IMG/VR virus record: IMGVR_UViG_3300042731_003022
Coordinates: 1-23,672 of that record
Length of the DNA: 23,672 bases
Source of the DNA: a virus
Direction: 5' to 3' (one strand)
Part shown: piece by piece, positions 5,549 to 14,243 of the stretch
Numbering within the stretch: the first letter of the stretch is position 1
How the letters are laid out: the number at the start of each line of letters is the position of its first letter
Notes under the pieces: generated by a model
Databases searched by the model: none
The model's input: the letters and a program-made list of their open reading frames with translations, nothing else
Told to the model about the DNA's origin: nothing
Translations under genes and position numbers: made by a program

Positions 5549-6082
5549 ATGAGATTAATGAAAGCTCAAAATACAAACTTGCGTAATATTTACGGTAATG
5601 GTGTAAAGTATGACATAAATGGTCAGGTTATATTTGACAGTACAAACACTATATTAGTTCCAAAAGGAACAGAAGCACAACGTCCTACTAGCCCTGCAAA
5701 CGGTCATTTAAGATATAACACAGACGATGATCAATTTGAAGCGTATCAAAATGGTGCGTGGAGAGAATTACGATTTAAAGAACCAAACCAAGATCCTGGC
5801 ATCACACAACAAAACTTAGGTAATGGCGATGCTACAGAAACAGTGTTTGGTCCATTAGCAAGTGGTGATGCAGACTTTCCGGTTCCGGCAGCCGCCCAAA
5901 ATGTTCTTGTATTAGTAGAAAATGTTTTTCAAATATCAACAACAAACTACACACTTGAACAAAGCACTAGCGGCAACTTAGCAGGTCCTAATTCACCATA
6001 TGCGGACGGCTGGTATATAAAATTCACATCAGCACCTGATGTTGGCAAACCGATTACTGTCCTACATAACTTTGACAAATAA
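5549..6082 (+). CDS. Short tail-fibre-like protein with PKGT-AQRP/RYNT module (177 aa)
   Basis: Residues 37-74 hold the module VPKGTEAQRPTSPANGHLRY followed by NT-x4-FEAY-x2-GAW, found near the ends of many phage tail fibres. Four more copies occur in the two giant proteins downstream. The second half, around NVLVLVENVFQISTTNYTL, resembles a beta-sandwich domain common in phage adhesins. The ATG at 5549 has GGAA eight bases upstream; an in-frame ATG at 5558 is an alternative. It ends the first late gene group, just before another late promoter. Confidence 0.87.
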   Translation: MRLMKAQNTNLRNIYGNGVKYDINGQVIFDSTNTILVPKGTEAQRPTSPANGHLRYNTDDDQFEAYQNGAWRELRFKEPNQDPGITQQNLGNGDATETVFGPLASGDADFPVPAAAQNVLVLVENVFQISTTNYTLEQSTSGNLAGPNSPYADGWYIKFTSAPDVGKPITVLHNFDK

Positions 6083-6084
6083 CC

Positions 6085-6092
6085 AATAAATA
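6085..6092 (+). promoter_or_regulatory. T4-type late promoter AATAAATA
   Basis: This box lies between the stop at 6082 and the ATG at 6111 and differs from TATAAATA only in its first base. AAGGAG follows at 6100-6105, so the leader is short and unstructured, unlike those at 3233 and 9541. Confidence 0.7.
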
Positions 6093-6110
6093 CTACTGCA
6101 AGGAGTAGTT

Positions 6111-9100
6111 ATGGCTGTAGGTAGAATATCCGGACCTTTATTACAAGAAAATTTATTACGAAATAATATAAATCTAAATTTCAAAAACACTGTATCTGAT
6201 ACAGCATTGATTCATCTTGATGTAGTAAATGGTAAAATTGCTATCGCAGGTAACACTGGCACAGATGATTTACATGTTCTTGGAACTACAAAAGGTGTTA
6301 TATTTGGCATCAATAATCAATTAACAACTGGTGATTTAGAATTTGGTGTAGGACCTAACGGAGATACAATTAATGCTCCAGTTGGTCCAATCAATTTAAA
6401 CTCGTCAGAGGCTATAGTTCTAAGTGCATTACAAACAGATAATATCAATATAGACGATAATATTATTTCTAGTTACAATACAAATAGTAACATAGATTTA
6501 TTACCAAATGGAACAGGAACAGTTGAAGTTTCAAACGGCTTAGAAGTATTTGGTAATTTACATTCAACAGCAAACATAACAGCCGACGGTAACATTACAA
6601 TTGGTAATGACGATCAAGATAATTTAGTGCTGAATGCAGATATAGCAACTGATCTTATTCCTGATCAACCAAACACATACAACATAGGTGCTACAGGTAA
6701 AAAATGGGATAGCCTTAATATAGATACAATTGAATCTGCAACAGTCACAGCACAAGGTGTAACATCAGGAACAACAAGTTTCCATGTACCACAAGGAAAT
6801 ATTTTCTATGTAGCCAAAGGAGGTAACGATACCAACGTTGGCGATAATATGTATGCACCTTTGCTTACAGTAAAGCAAGCACTTGCAAGGGCAGATGCTA
6901 GTGTACAAGGTCCTGTAACAATTTACATATATCCTGGAGAGTACGAAGAAATATTTCCTTTGGAAATTCCAACAAATGTCACAGTAGCTGGATTAGATTT
7001 TAGAAACACAATAATTAAACCAACTTCTGCTACAAACACAAACAACTGTTTCTTAATGAATGGAGAAACAACTGTACAAAATCTAACAATCAAAGACTTT
7101 TACAGTCCAGGACACGGATTTAGTTTTGCTAGTAACGCAACCGTAACGTCTAGAAGTCCATACATAAAGAACGTAACTGTAATTACAAAAGGTAGTGTTG
7201 TAAGTGCAAGTGATCCAAGAGGCTTTGACGAAGGCGATGCAGGTAAAGGTGCATTGGTTGACGGAGCAAGCGTATTAAGCACAAGCCAAGAAGCAAGCAT
7301 GTTATTCCATTCAGTAACATTCATTACGCCAGGTGTTGACGCACTAACAATGACAAACGGAGTCAGAGTTGAATGGCTTAATTCGTTTACATACTTTGCA
7401 AATAGAGGATTATATGCAACAAATGGAAGTACAGGACATTTATCTACAGACGGAAGTACAACTGTATTTGGTGCTGAATTACGTTCTATAGGTAGTGCTT
7501 GTGTTTACGGTAATTTCGGTGCAGTAGGAGATGGATCTGGAGTACTATTTTACCTAATACAACATAACATGGCATACGTAGGGTTAGGTAAAAACGTAGA
7601 AAATGATCCAAGTCAAGTAATACAAAGCCAAGAAATAAGCAAAGCAAACAATGCAAAGATTTACTATCAAACAGTTGATCACAGGGGCAACTATCGTGTT
7701 GGCGATCAGTTTTTCATTAACCAAGACACTGGCGAAACAACAATTACAATTACCGAAGCAGAAGTAGATGCACTAAACGGTTTAACGCTTACTACAAACG
7801 GAAATACAACAATTATTGACGGAGAAAGAATATTAGTAGGTAATTTTTTATTCCAAGGTAATATAATAAGCACATCACCAGGCCCTATTAATGTTGACAG
7901 TTTCAACGGGCAAATTAATTTCCTAGACAACACAAATGTAACTGGCAATGTAAGCATGACTGGAAATTTTACAATCGGCGGCAGTGCTATAGGCTTTGGT
8001 AACGAACCAGGAGATACAATAGATTTCAATACTCCTTTTAGTCAAAATTTAGTTCCAGATGTAAGTGGATTATACAGTTTAGGTACTGCTTCTAAAACTT
8101 GGAGCAAAGCGCATTTAGGATCAATCCAAGCAGACGATTTATTATTTGAAACAAACTATATTACCACTACAGAATCAAACAGTGACTTTGAATTACGTGC
8201 TAACGGAACTGGCAGAATATTACTACCTAACAACAATCTAGAAATAACAAATGCTACTACAATAGTTGGAGCAACAACAATAAGAGATACAGGTATTACT
8301 GGTACTTTGACACATGTTGGAGATAGAACACAAACTGGTAACAACACAGTAACAGGTAATGTAACAGCAACAGGAAATTTTGTAGGAGCAACAAATGCAT
8401 CTTTTGAAGAAATAAACTTTGAAGGTAATGCATTATACACAACAACAGCAGATAGAGATTTAAGTCTACGTGCAAATGGAACAGGGCTTGTTATACTGCA
8501 AGAAGATGTAGATATTACAAACAATCTACAAGTAGGAACTATTACTTCTACAAGTAATATTTTTACAAACCAAGATGTTACAGCAGAAGCATATTCAACT
8601 GGTGATATTTTTATTGAAAACAACTACATTACAACAACAAATTCAAACTCAAATTTAGAATTGAGAGGCCAAGGTACTGGACACGTTTATTTAGAAAATA
8701 TAGGAGTAATAGACGAAACTATTACAACAAGGCAAGGAGATAGCACACTACCAGATATAAGTTTTACTACTGATGCAAACTTCTCAGTGACTAGCACAGG
8801 AAGCATACAGTTACCTAAGGGGACTACTGCTCAAAGAGTAGCAACAGCAGGTAACATAAGATTCAATACAGACAGCAATAGTTTTGAAGGATATGCAACT
8901 GATAATGTATTCTTTGGAGGTATTTTTTCAGCAGACGGACAAACAAGTATTACAGCTGATGCAACTGCAAATAATATTTTGCTTACAGTAAATGGTGCTA
9001 TTGGCACAACTGACAGTACAAAAATAGTAGGCGAGATAAACGGCAATGGTCTTACAATACATAGACTAGATGTAGACGACATATACCTAGACAATAGCAC

Positions 9101-9506
9101 AATACGTACAAGTGTATCTAATAGCGATTTAGAACTTAGAAGAGATGGAACAGGTAAAGCAGTATTTGGTGATATTAAATTAAGTTCTAATTCATTTCTA
9201 AATGACGGAACAGGCAAAGCGTCATTTGCAGGATCATTTGCATTATCTGGAACAGGAAATCAAACTGGACGTGGGGGTTGGTATAAATTTGTAGGCGGCA
9301 CAGGTATTGTTGTTCCTTACGGCGACGATTCTACAAGAGGATCATTGGGTATTGCAGGAGATCTTAGATGGAATACAAATTCTACTATACTTGAAGTTTA
9401 CGACGAAACTACAAATGCCTGGATTCCAGCCTCAGGAGACATTGGCGGAGTTGACGAAGCATACATGGAAGAAGAAGGTCAGCTTTGGAGCCTTTTACTA
9501 GGCTAA
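6111..9506 (+). CDS. Giant tail fibre/spike protein with beta-helix domain (1131 aa), paralog of the 9653 gene
   Basis: This is a probable host-recognition appendage. The N-terminus MAVGRISGPLLQENLLRN is nearly the same as that of the next gene and is likely the virion-attachment end. Residues about 232-500 are a right-handed beta-helix, opening YVAKGGNDTNVGDN and containing RSPYIKNVTVITKGS and EWLNSFTYFANRG. The module HRGNYRVGDQFFINQDTG follows at about 523. Five copies of the SN-DLELR-NGTG type repeat are spread along the chain, and two PKGT/RYNT-type modules lie at bases 8811-8915 and 9309-9430. The protein ends with the hydrophobic tail LWSLLLG. Adhesin function is inferred from family plan; no depolymerase active site can be pointed to. 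Confidence 0.92.
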   Translation: MAVGRISGPLLQENLLRNNINLNFKNTVSDTALIHLDVVNGKIAIAGNTGTDDLHVLGTTKGVIFGINNQLTTGDLEFGVGPNGDTINAPVGPINLNSSEAIVLSALQTDNINIDDNIISSYNTNSNIDLLPNGTGTVEVSNGLEVFGNLHSTANITADGNITIGNDDQDNLVLNADIATDLIPDQPNTYNIGATGKKWDSLNIDTIESATVTAQGVTSGTTSFHVPQGNIFYVAKGGNDTNVGDNMYAPLLTVKQALARADASVQGPVTIYIYPGEYEEIFPLEIPTNVTVAGLDFRNTIIKPTSATNTNNCFLMNGETTVQNLTIKDFYSPGHGFSFASNATVTSRSPYIKNVTVITKGSVVSASDPRGFDEGDAGKGALVDGASVLSTSQEASMLFHSVTFITPGVDALTMTNGVRVEWLNSFTYFANRGLYATNGSTGHLSTDGSTTVFGAELRSIGSACVYGNFGAVGDGSGVLFYLIQHNMAYVGLGKNVENDPSQVIQSQEISKANNAKIYYQTVDHRGNYRVGDQFFINQDTGETTITITEAEVDALNGLTLTTNGNTTIIDGERILVGNFLFQGNIISTSPGPINVDSFNGQINFLDNTNVTGNVSMTGNFTIGGSAIGFGNEPGDTIDFNTPFSQNLVPDVSGLYSLGTASKTWSKAHLGSIQADDLLFETNYITTTESNSDFELRANGTGRILLPNNNLEITNATTIVGATTIRDTGITGTLTHVGDRTQTGNNTVTGNVTATGNFVGATNASFEEINFEGNALYTTTADRDLSLRANGTGLVILQEDVDITNNLQVGTITSTSNIFTNQDVTAEAYSTGDIFIENNYITTTNSNSNLELRGQGTGHVYLENIGVIDETITTRQGDSTLPDISFTTDANFSVTSTGSIQLPKGTTAQRVATAGNIRFNTDSNSFEGYATDNVFFGGIFSADGQTSITADATANNILLTVNGAIGTTDSTKIVGEINGNGLTIHRLDVDDIYLDNSTIRTSVSNSDLELRRDGTGKAVFGDIKLSSNSFLNDGTGKASFAGSFALSGTGNQTGRGGWYKFVGGTGIVVPYGDDSTRGSLGIAGDLRWNTNSTILEVYDETTNAWIPASGDIGGVDEAYMEEEGQLWSLLLG
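7291..7418 (+). repeat. Diverged direct repeat, copy 1 (within the 6111 gene)
   Basis: This segment encodes the core of the beta-helix (SMLFHSVTFITPGVD to FANRGLYA). It aligns without gaps to 11067-11194 with 22 mismatches in 128 positions by my hand count. Several runs, for example GAATGGCTTAATTCGTTTAC, are identical at the DNA level. Confidence 0.85.
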
Positions 9507-9528
9507 CACCATACATTTTTACAATAAC

Positions 9529-9536
9529 GATAAATA
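9529..9536 (+). promoter_or_regulatory. T4-type late promoter GATAAATA
   Basis: This box is the same GATAAATAC variant as at 3210 and 19843. It lies in the 146-base gap between the two giant fibre genes, 116 bases before the next ATG, leaving room for the structured leader. Confidence 0.78.
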
Positions 9537-9540
9537 CTAT

Positions 9541-9652
9541 TAATGCAGTAACAGCGACCATTGTTCTGCAGGTACAAACCGTGGTCAACCAGCGATAGAG
9601 ACATAAGTCTGAACAGGTTGGAGGCACAGGATGCCCGTATTGAGGAGAGAAG
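9541..9652 (+). promoter_or_regulatory. Structured 5' leader with possible pseudoknot before the 1270-aa fibre gene
   Basis: Hairpin A pairs TGCAG (9544-9548) with CTGCA (9566-9570) and AACA with TGTT inside. Its loop bases GACCA (9556-9560) are complementary to TGGTC (9582-9586), an H-type pseudoknot. Hairpin B pairs CAACC (9586-9590) with GGTTG (9616-9620) and contains AGAC-ATAA-GTCT. Hairpin C is GGCA-CAGGA-TGCC (9623-9635). A GGAG ribosome-binding site (9644-9647) follows. This is the only large fibre gene in the window with such a leader. I recognise no known riboswitch. Confidence 0.65.
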
Positions 9653-12600
9653 ATGGCTGTAGGTCGCATATCCGGTCCGCTCTTAAAGTCAAATCTATTG
9701 CGAAACGGCATAGATCTGGCATTTGAGACAGACCTGCTATATTTAGATGTTAATAACCAGCGTGTCGGTATAAAAACCACAACCCCTCAATATGAATTAG
9801 ACGTTAACGGCACAATCAGAACAACTAATCTTATAGTCGATAATAGTGTTCAAATCAATAGTATTGACATCACAGGTAACACTATTAGTTCTACTACAGG
9901 TACACTAAACTTAGGTACACTTGATAATGTTGTCTATCAAAACAAAGCAAGAATAGATTCAATTGACATTGAAGGCAATGTAATCAGCACAAATGACAGT
10001 AATGCTAATTTAGAATTACGTCCTAATGGCACTGGTACTGTTGATGTACATTCTGATATGAATGTTACAGGTAATATACATGCAACAGGAAATATCACAG
10101 CAGATGGTGATATTACACTAGGTGATGCTGATACTGATAACATTGTAATTAATGCTGATTTAGCAAGTGATATTATACCCGATCAAAATAATACATACAA
10201 TTTAGGTAGTGCAACAAAAAACTGGGCAACTGGTTATATTAATGACGTTGTTGCTACAACTATTAATACACCAAATCTAACTGTTGGTGGAGTTGATCTT
10301 ACGCTTAGAGCAGGCAACATAATTTATGTTGCAGAGAACGGTGATGACACTCACACAGGAACGCACCCACAAGATCCGGTAGCGTCAATTACACAAGGTT
10401 TAAGTTTGGCAACATCAGGCGATACAGTTATGGTATTCCCAGGTGTCTACACAGAAGCATTTCCTTTAACAATTCCAGTAGGTGTAACACTCAAAGGCCA
10501 AGGAATTAGAACTGTTACAATACAACCTACAACAGCAACACGCTATAATGATGCTGTATTATTAAATGGCGAAACAACAGTTGAAGATCTAACACTAACA
10601 GGTTTTTATAGTGGTGGTAACTTTTTTACAACAACAAGTTCTGCGAACGGCGGAGTTATTGTAAATGTAGGAACAACAACTGATGCTCACACTTATGTAA
10701 GTGGAGGAACAATCACATTTGGAGGTAGTACATATAATATTACCGGAGCTGTTTATGTAGAAAGCACAGGTGTATTAACTGTTTTCCATAGCGGTACAAG
10801 TGTAGATGCAGGCACAGGTGTAGATGTATTTTTATCAGGATTAACATTTAGCTGTAATGGAGGAACAAGAGTATTTCCAGACAATGGATATTCATTCCGT
10901 TTTGCAACAGACTTTGAAGTTACAACACGCTCACCATACATTAAAAATATTACAGTTATCACACAAGGTAGCACAACAACAGCAGAAGATCCTAGAGGAT
11001 TCAATGCCGGTGATGCTGGTAAAGGTCCTTATGTAGATGGTGCATATGCTACAGCAAATTCCAAAGAAGCAAGTATGCTATTCCATTCAGTAACATTTAT
11101 TACTCCTGGTGTTGATGGTTTAACAGCAACCAACGGTGCTAGGATTGAATGGCTTAATTCGTTTACATATTTTGCAAATAGATCAGTATATGCATTTGAT
11201 AGCAATGACGGTATTAAAGGTAATGGTAAAACAAGAGTAAGAGTAAGTGGAATTACTAACGGACCAATAGTTGCTAGTGGACAAAATGTTGTTTTCACTT
11301 CTACTGACAGTAGCACAGTAATTACAAAACAATTAGTTGGTGTTGAAGGCGCTAATAATGATATTCTTGTATTTGACGGCAGACAAACAGATTTTGTTGG
11401 ATTTGATACTACACCAGCTTCAATACAGATAGGTCCAACTAGGACAGCAACTACTATTGAAAACGTAGACCTACAGGACTTTGGCGCAGAAATAAGAATG
11501 ATTGGTTCGGCTAGTGTTTACGGTAACCAAGGACTGGTAGGCGATGGTGCTGGAGTAATTGTATACGCTATCGGACAAAACCTAGCATACATAGGCAACG
11601 GCAAAGAAGTTACCAATGATCCAGGTACTGTTGATCAAGCAGACGAAGTTATAGAATTAAATGATGCTAAGATAAGATATAATTCAGTAGACCACAAAGG
11701 TGATTTTAGAGTTGGTGATTTATTCCGTGTTAATCAAGCAGATGGTACTGTAAACTTTGTAGCAAGTGATTTAAATATCAATCTTACAAACGGTGCAACA
11801 TTCACAACTAACGGCCAAAACACATTTATTAACGGTGAAAGAATTGACACAGGCAATTTACGGCTTACTGGAAATACAATATCAAGCACAGCAGGCGCAA
11901 TAAACTTTGATAGCGCAAGCGGTGTAATAAATTTACAAGATAATGTAGATATTACAGGAAACTTAGATGTCAGCGGCGATGTTACTATCGGAGGAAATAT
12001 TACAATAGGTGACGAAGCTACTGATAACATTACTATTGTTGCAGGTATAGCAAGTAATCTAGTACCAGACACAACAGACACTTATAGTTTAGGAACAAGC
12101 ACAAATATTTGGAGCAAACTTTGGGTAAGTGAAATTGCAGTTGATGATATAGAGATAAACACAAATTATATAACAACAACTGTTTCAAACAGTGATCTTG
12201 AGTTACGTGCAAACGGCACAGGTAAAATTTTAATTCCTAATAATAATCTTGAAGTTACAAACAATCTACAAGTTGATGGAACAACAACACTTGCAGATAC
12301 AGGAATAACAGGAACAGTTACACATGTAGGTGACTACAATCAAACAGGTAACACAATAATTACAGGAAACTTAACTGCTACACAAAATTTAGACATCAGT
12401 GGCTCAGCTCAATTTGAAGAAATACTAGTAGATGACAACTTTATTACAACTACAACTTCTAATGCTAATTTAGAATTAAGAGCGAACGGAACAGGTAAAA
12501 TTATTGTTCCAAACAATGATGTACAAGTTACCGGTAATTTAACAGTGAATGGAACGTTTACAGTAAGCGATGTGAATAGTACAGGCGATATTACTGCAAA

Positions 12601-13465
12601 TAGTTTTAGCACTGGTGATATTCTAATAGATGATAATTTTATAACAACAACCAACAGTAACAGCGATTTAGAACTTAGAGCCGCAGGTACAGGAGCAGTA
12701 CAAGCAGAAGGATTTACGTTTCAAGTAAATGATATAAGCACAACAGGAGATATGACATTTTCTCCAGGCAGTGAAAATGTAATTTTTGCTTCAACTGGTG
12801 CTATAAAATTGCCATCAGGTACTACAGCGCAAAGACCAACAGCAGTAGCAGGACAACTGAGATATAACAGTGAATTGAACAGATTTGAAGGCTACAACGG
12901 CGCAAACTGGATTAATATCAAAGGAGTTGAAGATTTAGACGCAAACACCAAAGTTACAGCAGAAAATACCGAAGGTGGCAACGACGATGTTATTAGATTT
13001 GTAGTAAACAACAACACTATAGTTGATGTAGATTCTACTAGGTTGAATGCTCCGAGAGTAACCGTAGATGATATACAGATTGACGGAAATGTGATAAGTA
13101 CTGTAACAACTAATGCTGATTTACAGTTTACAGCAAACGGCACTGGTAGTGTTATAATTGACAACTTTGCTATCAAAGATAACACAATTACCAACACAGT
13201 TGCAGATGCTGTAACATTGTTTGAAAAAACAGGTGCAGATGCGTATTGGAAGTTTGATGGTACTTACGGATTTGTTATTCCATCAGGCGACGGTAGTGCT
13301 AGACCAGTTGCACCAGAAGTAGGAATGATGAGATATAATACTTTTGATTCAAGGGTAGAAATATTTGATGGCATACAATTTACAGGTGTTGCAGGCTCTG
13401 CGGCAGGTGTAAACCAACAAGAAGCAGAGGATATAGGAATTTTACAAGCTCTTATGTTTGGATAA
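9653..13465 (+). CDS. Giant tail fibre/spike protein with beta-helix domain (1270 aa)
   Basis: This is a paralog of the 6111 product and probably a second receptor-binding appendage. It opens MAVGRISGPLLKSNLLRNGI. The beta-helix spans about residues 223-660 (YVAENGDDTHTG at the start) and carries extra inserted strands after GFYSGGNF and after FDSNDG that the paralog lacks. HKGDFRVGDLFRVNQADG follows at about 680. Five SN-DLELR-NGTG repeats and two PKGT/RYNT modules (bases 12807-12920 and 13278-13390) fill the rest, and the protein ends LQALMFG. GAGGAGA precedes the start. The paralogy is seen directly; receptor binding is inferred. Confidence 0.92.
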   Translation: MAVGRISGPLLKSNLLRNGIDLAFETDLLYLDVNNQRVGIKTTTPQYELDVNGTIRTTNLIVDNSVQINSIDITGNTISSTTGTLNLGTLDNVVYQNKARIDSIDIEGNVISTNDSNANLELRPNGTGTVDVHSDMNVTGNIHATGNITADGDITLGDADTDNIVINADLASDIIPDQNNTYNLGSATKNWATGYINDVVATTINTPNLTVGGVDLTLRAGNIIYVAENGDDTHTGTHPQDPVASITQGLSLATSGDTVMVFPGVYTEAFPLTIPVGVTLKGQGIRTVTIQPTTATRYNDAVLLNGETTVEDLTLTGFYSGGNFFTTTSSANGGVIVNVGTTTDAHTYVSGGTITFGGSTYNITGAVYVESTGVLTVFHSGTSVDAGTGVDVFLSGLTFSCNGGTRVFPDNGYSFRFATDFEVTTRSPYIKNITVITQGSTTTAEDPRGFNAGDAGKGPYVDGAYATANSKEASMLFHSVTFITPGVDGLTATNGARIEWLNSFTYFANRSVYAFDSNDGIKGNGKTRVRVSGITNGPIVASGQNVVFTSTDSSTVITKQLVGVEGANNDILVFDGRQTDFVGFDTTPASIQIGPTRTATTIENVDLQDFGAEIRMIGSASVYGNQGLVGDGAGVIVYAIGQNLAYIGNGKEVTNDPGTVDQADEVIELNDAKIRYNSVDHKGDFRVGDLFRVNQADGTVNFVASDLNINLTNGATFTTNGQNTFINGERIDTGNLRLTGNTISSTAGAINFDSASGVINLQDNVDITGNLDVSGDVTIGGNITIGDEATDNITIVAGIASNLVPDTTDTYSLGTSTNIWSKLWVSEIAVDDIEINTNYITTTVSNSDLELRANGTGKILIPNNNLEVTNNLQVDGTTTLADTGITGTVTHVGDYNQTGNTIITGNLTATQNLDISGSAQFEEILVDDNFITTTTSNANLELRANGTGKIIVPNNDVQVTGNLTVNGTFTVSDVNSTGDITANSFSTGDILIDDNFITTTNSNSDLELRAAGTGAVQAEGFTFQVNDISTTGDMTFSPGSENVIFASTGAIKLPSGTTAQRPTAVAGQLRYNSELNRFEGYNGANWINIKGVEDLDANTKVTAENTEGGNDDVIRFVVNNNTIVDVDSTRLNAPRVTVDDIQIDGNVISTVTTNADLQFTANGTGSVIIDNFAIKDNTITNTVADAVTLFEKTGADAYWKFDGTYGFVIPSGDGSARPVAPEVGMMRYNTFDSRVEIFDGIQFTGVAGSAAGVNQQEAEDIGILQALMFG
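11067..11194 (+). repeat. Diverged direct repeat, copy 2 (within the 9653 gene)
   Basis: This is the partner of 7291-7418, encoding the equivalent beta-helix turns. The conservation at the DNA level, including third codon positions in several runs, is stronger than in the surrounding alignment and suggests recent duplication or gene conversion. Confidence 0.85.
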
Positions 13466-13475
13466 GGAAAAATAG

Positions 13476-13805
13476 ATGGCAACATTTTTTAGAAACACAG
13501 TAGTAAAAAACGTAGGCAAAGTTCCAGTCAAAGTATTGGAAACTACAGCATCTCAAAGAGCAACAGTGTTAGGTATAAGTTTTACCAACCTAACAGATAA
13601 GTTTGTTTATTGTGATGTAGAAATACAAAGTGACGATAGTGTTAGAGGTTATTATTTGAAAGATTCTGTTTTACCTTCAGGTACAAGTTTAAGAGCTGTA
13701 TCAACAGGTGAAAAATTAATATTAGCACCCAGTAATCAAATGTGGGTGAGTTGTAGCTTGAATGATGCTGTTGACGTCATAATAAGTTACGTGGAGATTG
13801 TATAA
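13476..13805 (+). CDS. Small beta-rich virion protein (109 aa)
   Basis: This protein follows the fibre gene by 10 bases, with AAGGAAAA as ribosome-binding site. It is all-beta, with segments such as RATVLGISFTNLTDKFVYCDV and a C-terminal VDVIISYVEIV that parallels AAVVSYLEV of the 5202 product. Its stop overlaps the next start as TAATG, so the two are probably translated in a coupled way. A role as a cap, chaperone or linker for the adjacent fibres is plausible from context only. Confidence 0.85.
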   Translation: MATFFRNTVVKNVGKVPVKVLETTASQRATVLGISFTNLTDKFVYCDVEIQSDDSVRGYYLKDSVLPSGTSLRAVSTGEKLILAPSNQMWVSCSLNDAVDVIISYVEIV

Positions 13806-14242
13806 TGAGTTATTACATAGGTACTACACCAGCTGAGGTAGCCGCAGGTTTTATTAAAAGATATTTTTACGGACTTCGAAGAAATGAAGATGGTGAATTA
13901 TTTTTAGTTGTATTAGATCAACTTAGGGGTGGCGACCAAAACGTAGTTATTGTTAACGACCTTGGTATTGCGTCAGAAAACTATCCAGACTTTGAAGAAG
14001 GTATTGACTTCTTAGATGGTATAGACGTTGATCATGAGCAACTTTATCCTAACTTAAGATATCAACAGTTTAAGTGGGAAAACAGAAGTTTGTTATATTA
14101 CATTGAAGAAGACACAGGATTTTTTGTACAACGGATTTCCGAAGCGTATGAATATCCAGATAAAGTAAGTACACCTGGTTACGGTGCAGGTGTTGATAAC
14201 CAAGTATTAACCAAATACAGTTCAGAAACGATAGGATACTAA
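13805..14242 (+). CDS. Virion-associated protein of unknown function (145 aa)
   Basis: The protein begins MSYYIGTTPAEVAAGFIKRY, contains an acidic middle section (PDFEEGIDFLDGIDVDHEQL), and ends GVDNQVLTKYSSETIGY. It is rich in Tyr, Asp and Glu and has no membrane segment or enzyme motif. Its start overlaps the previous stop by one base, and the next gene follows after one base, so it is locked in the fibre operon. The YYIG-TP opening is a pattern I associate with small structural proteins of marine T4-like phages, but I cannot name a function. Confidence 0.83.
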   Translation: MSYYIGTTPAEVAAGFIKRYFYGLRRNEDGELFLVVLDQLRGGDQNVVIVNDLGIASENYPDFEEGIDFLDGIDVDHEQLYPNLRYQQFKWENRSLLYYIEEDTGFFVQRISEAYEYPDKVSTPGYGAGVDNQVLTKYSSETIGY

Positions 14243-14243
14243 A

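Noticed and set aside
8156-8623. Long minus-strand open frames, for example here and at 7706-8029, 8831-9217 and 9409-9780
   Set aside because: They are antisense to the Thr/Asn-rich fibre genes, whose codon bias leaves few minus-strand stops; they have no ribosome-binding sites and their proteins are low-complexity mirror images.
9307-9501. Plus-strand 64-codon frame within the end of the 6111 gene
   Set aside because: It lies wholly inside a well-supported gene in another frame and has no start signal of its own.
6111-13465. Repeated ACA/GGA-rich DNA as CRISPR or satellite repeats
   Set aside because: The repeats are irregular in spacing and diverged, and follow the amino-acid repeats of the encoded fibres.
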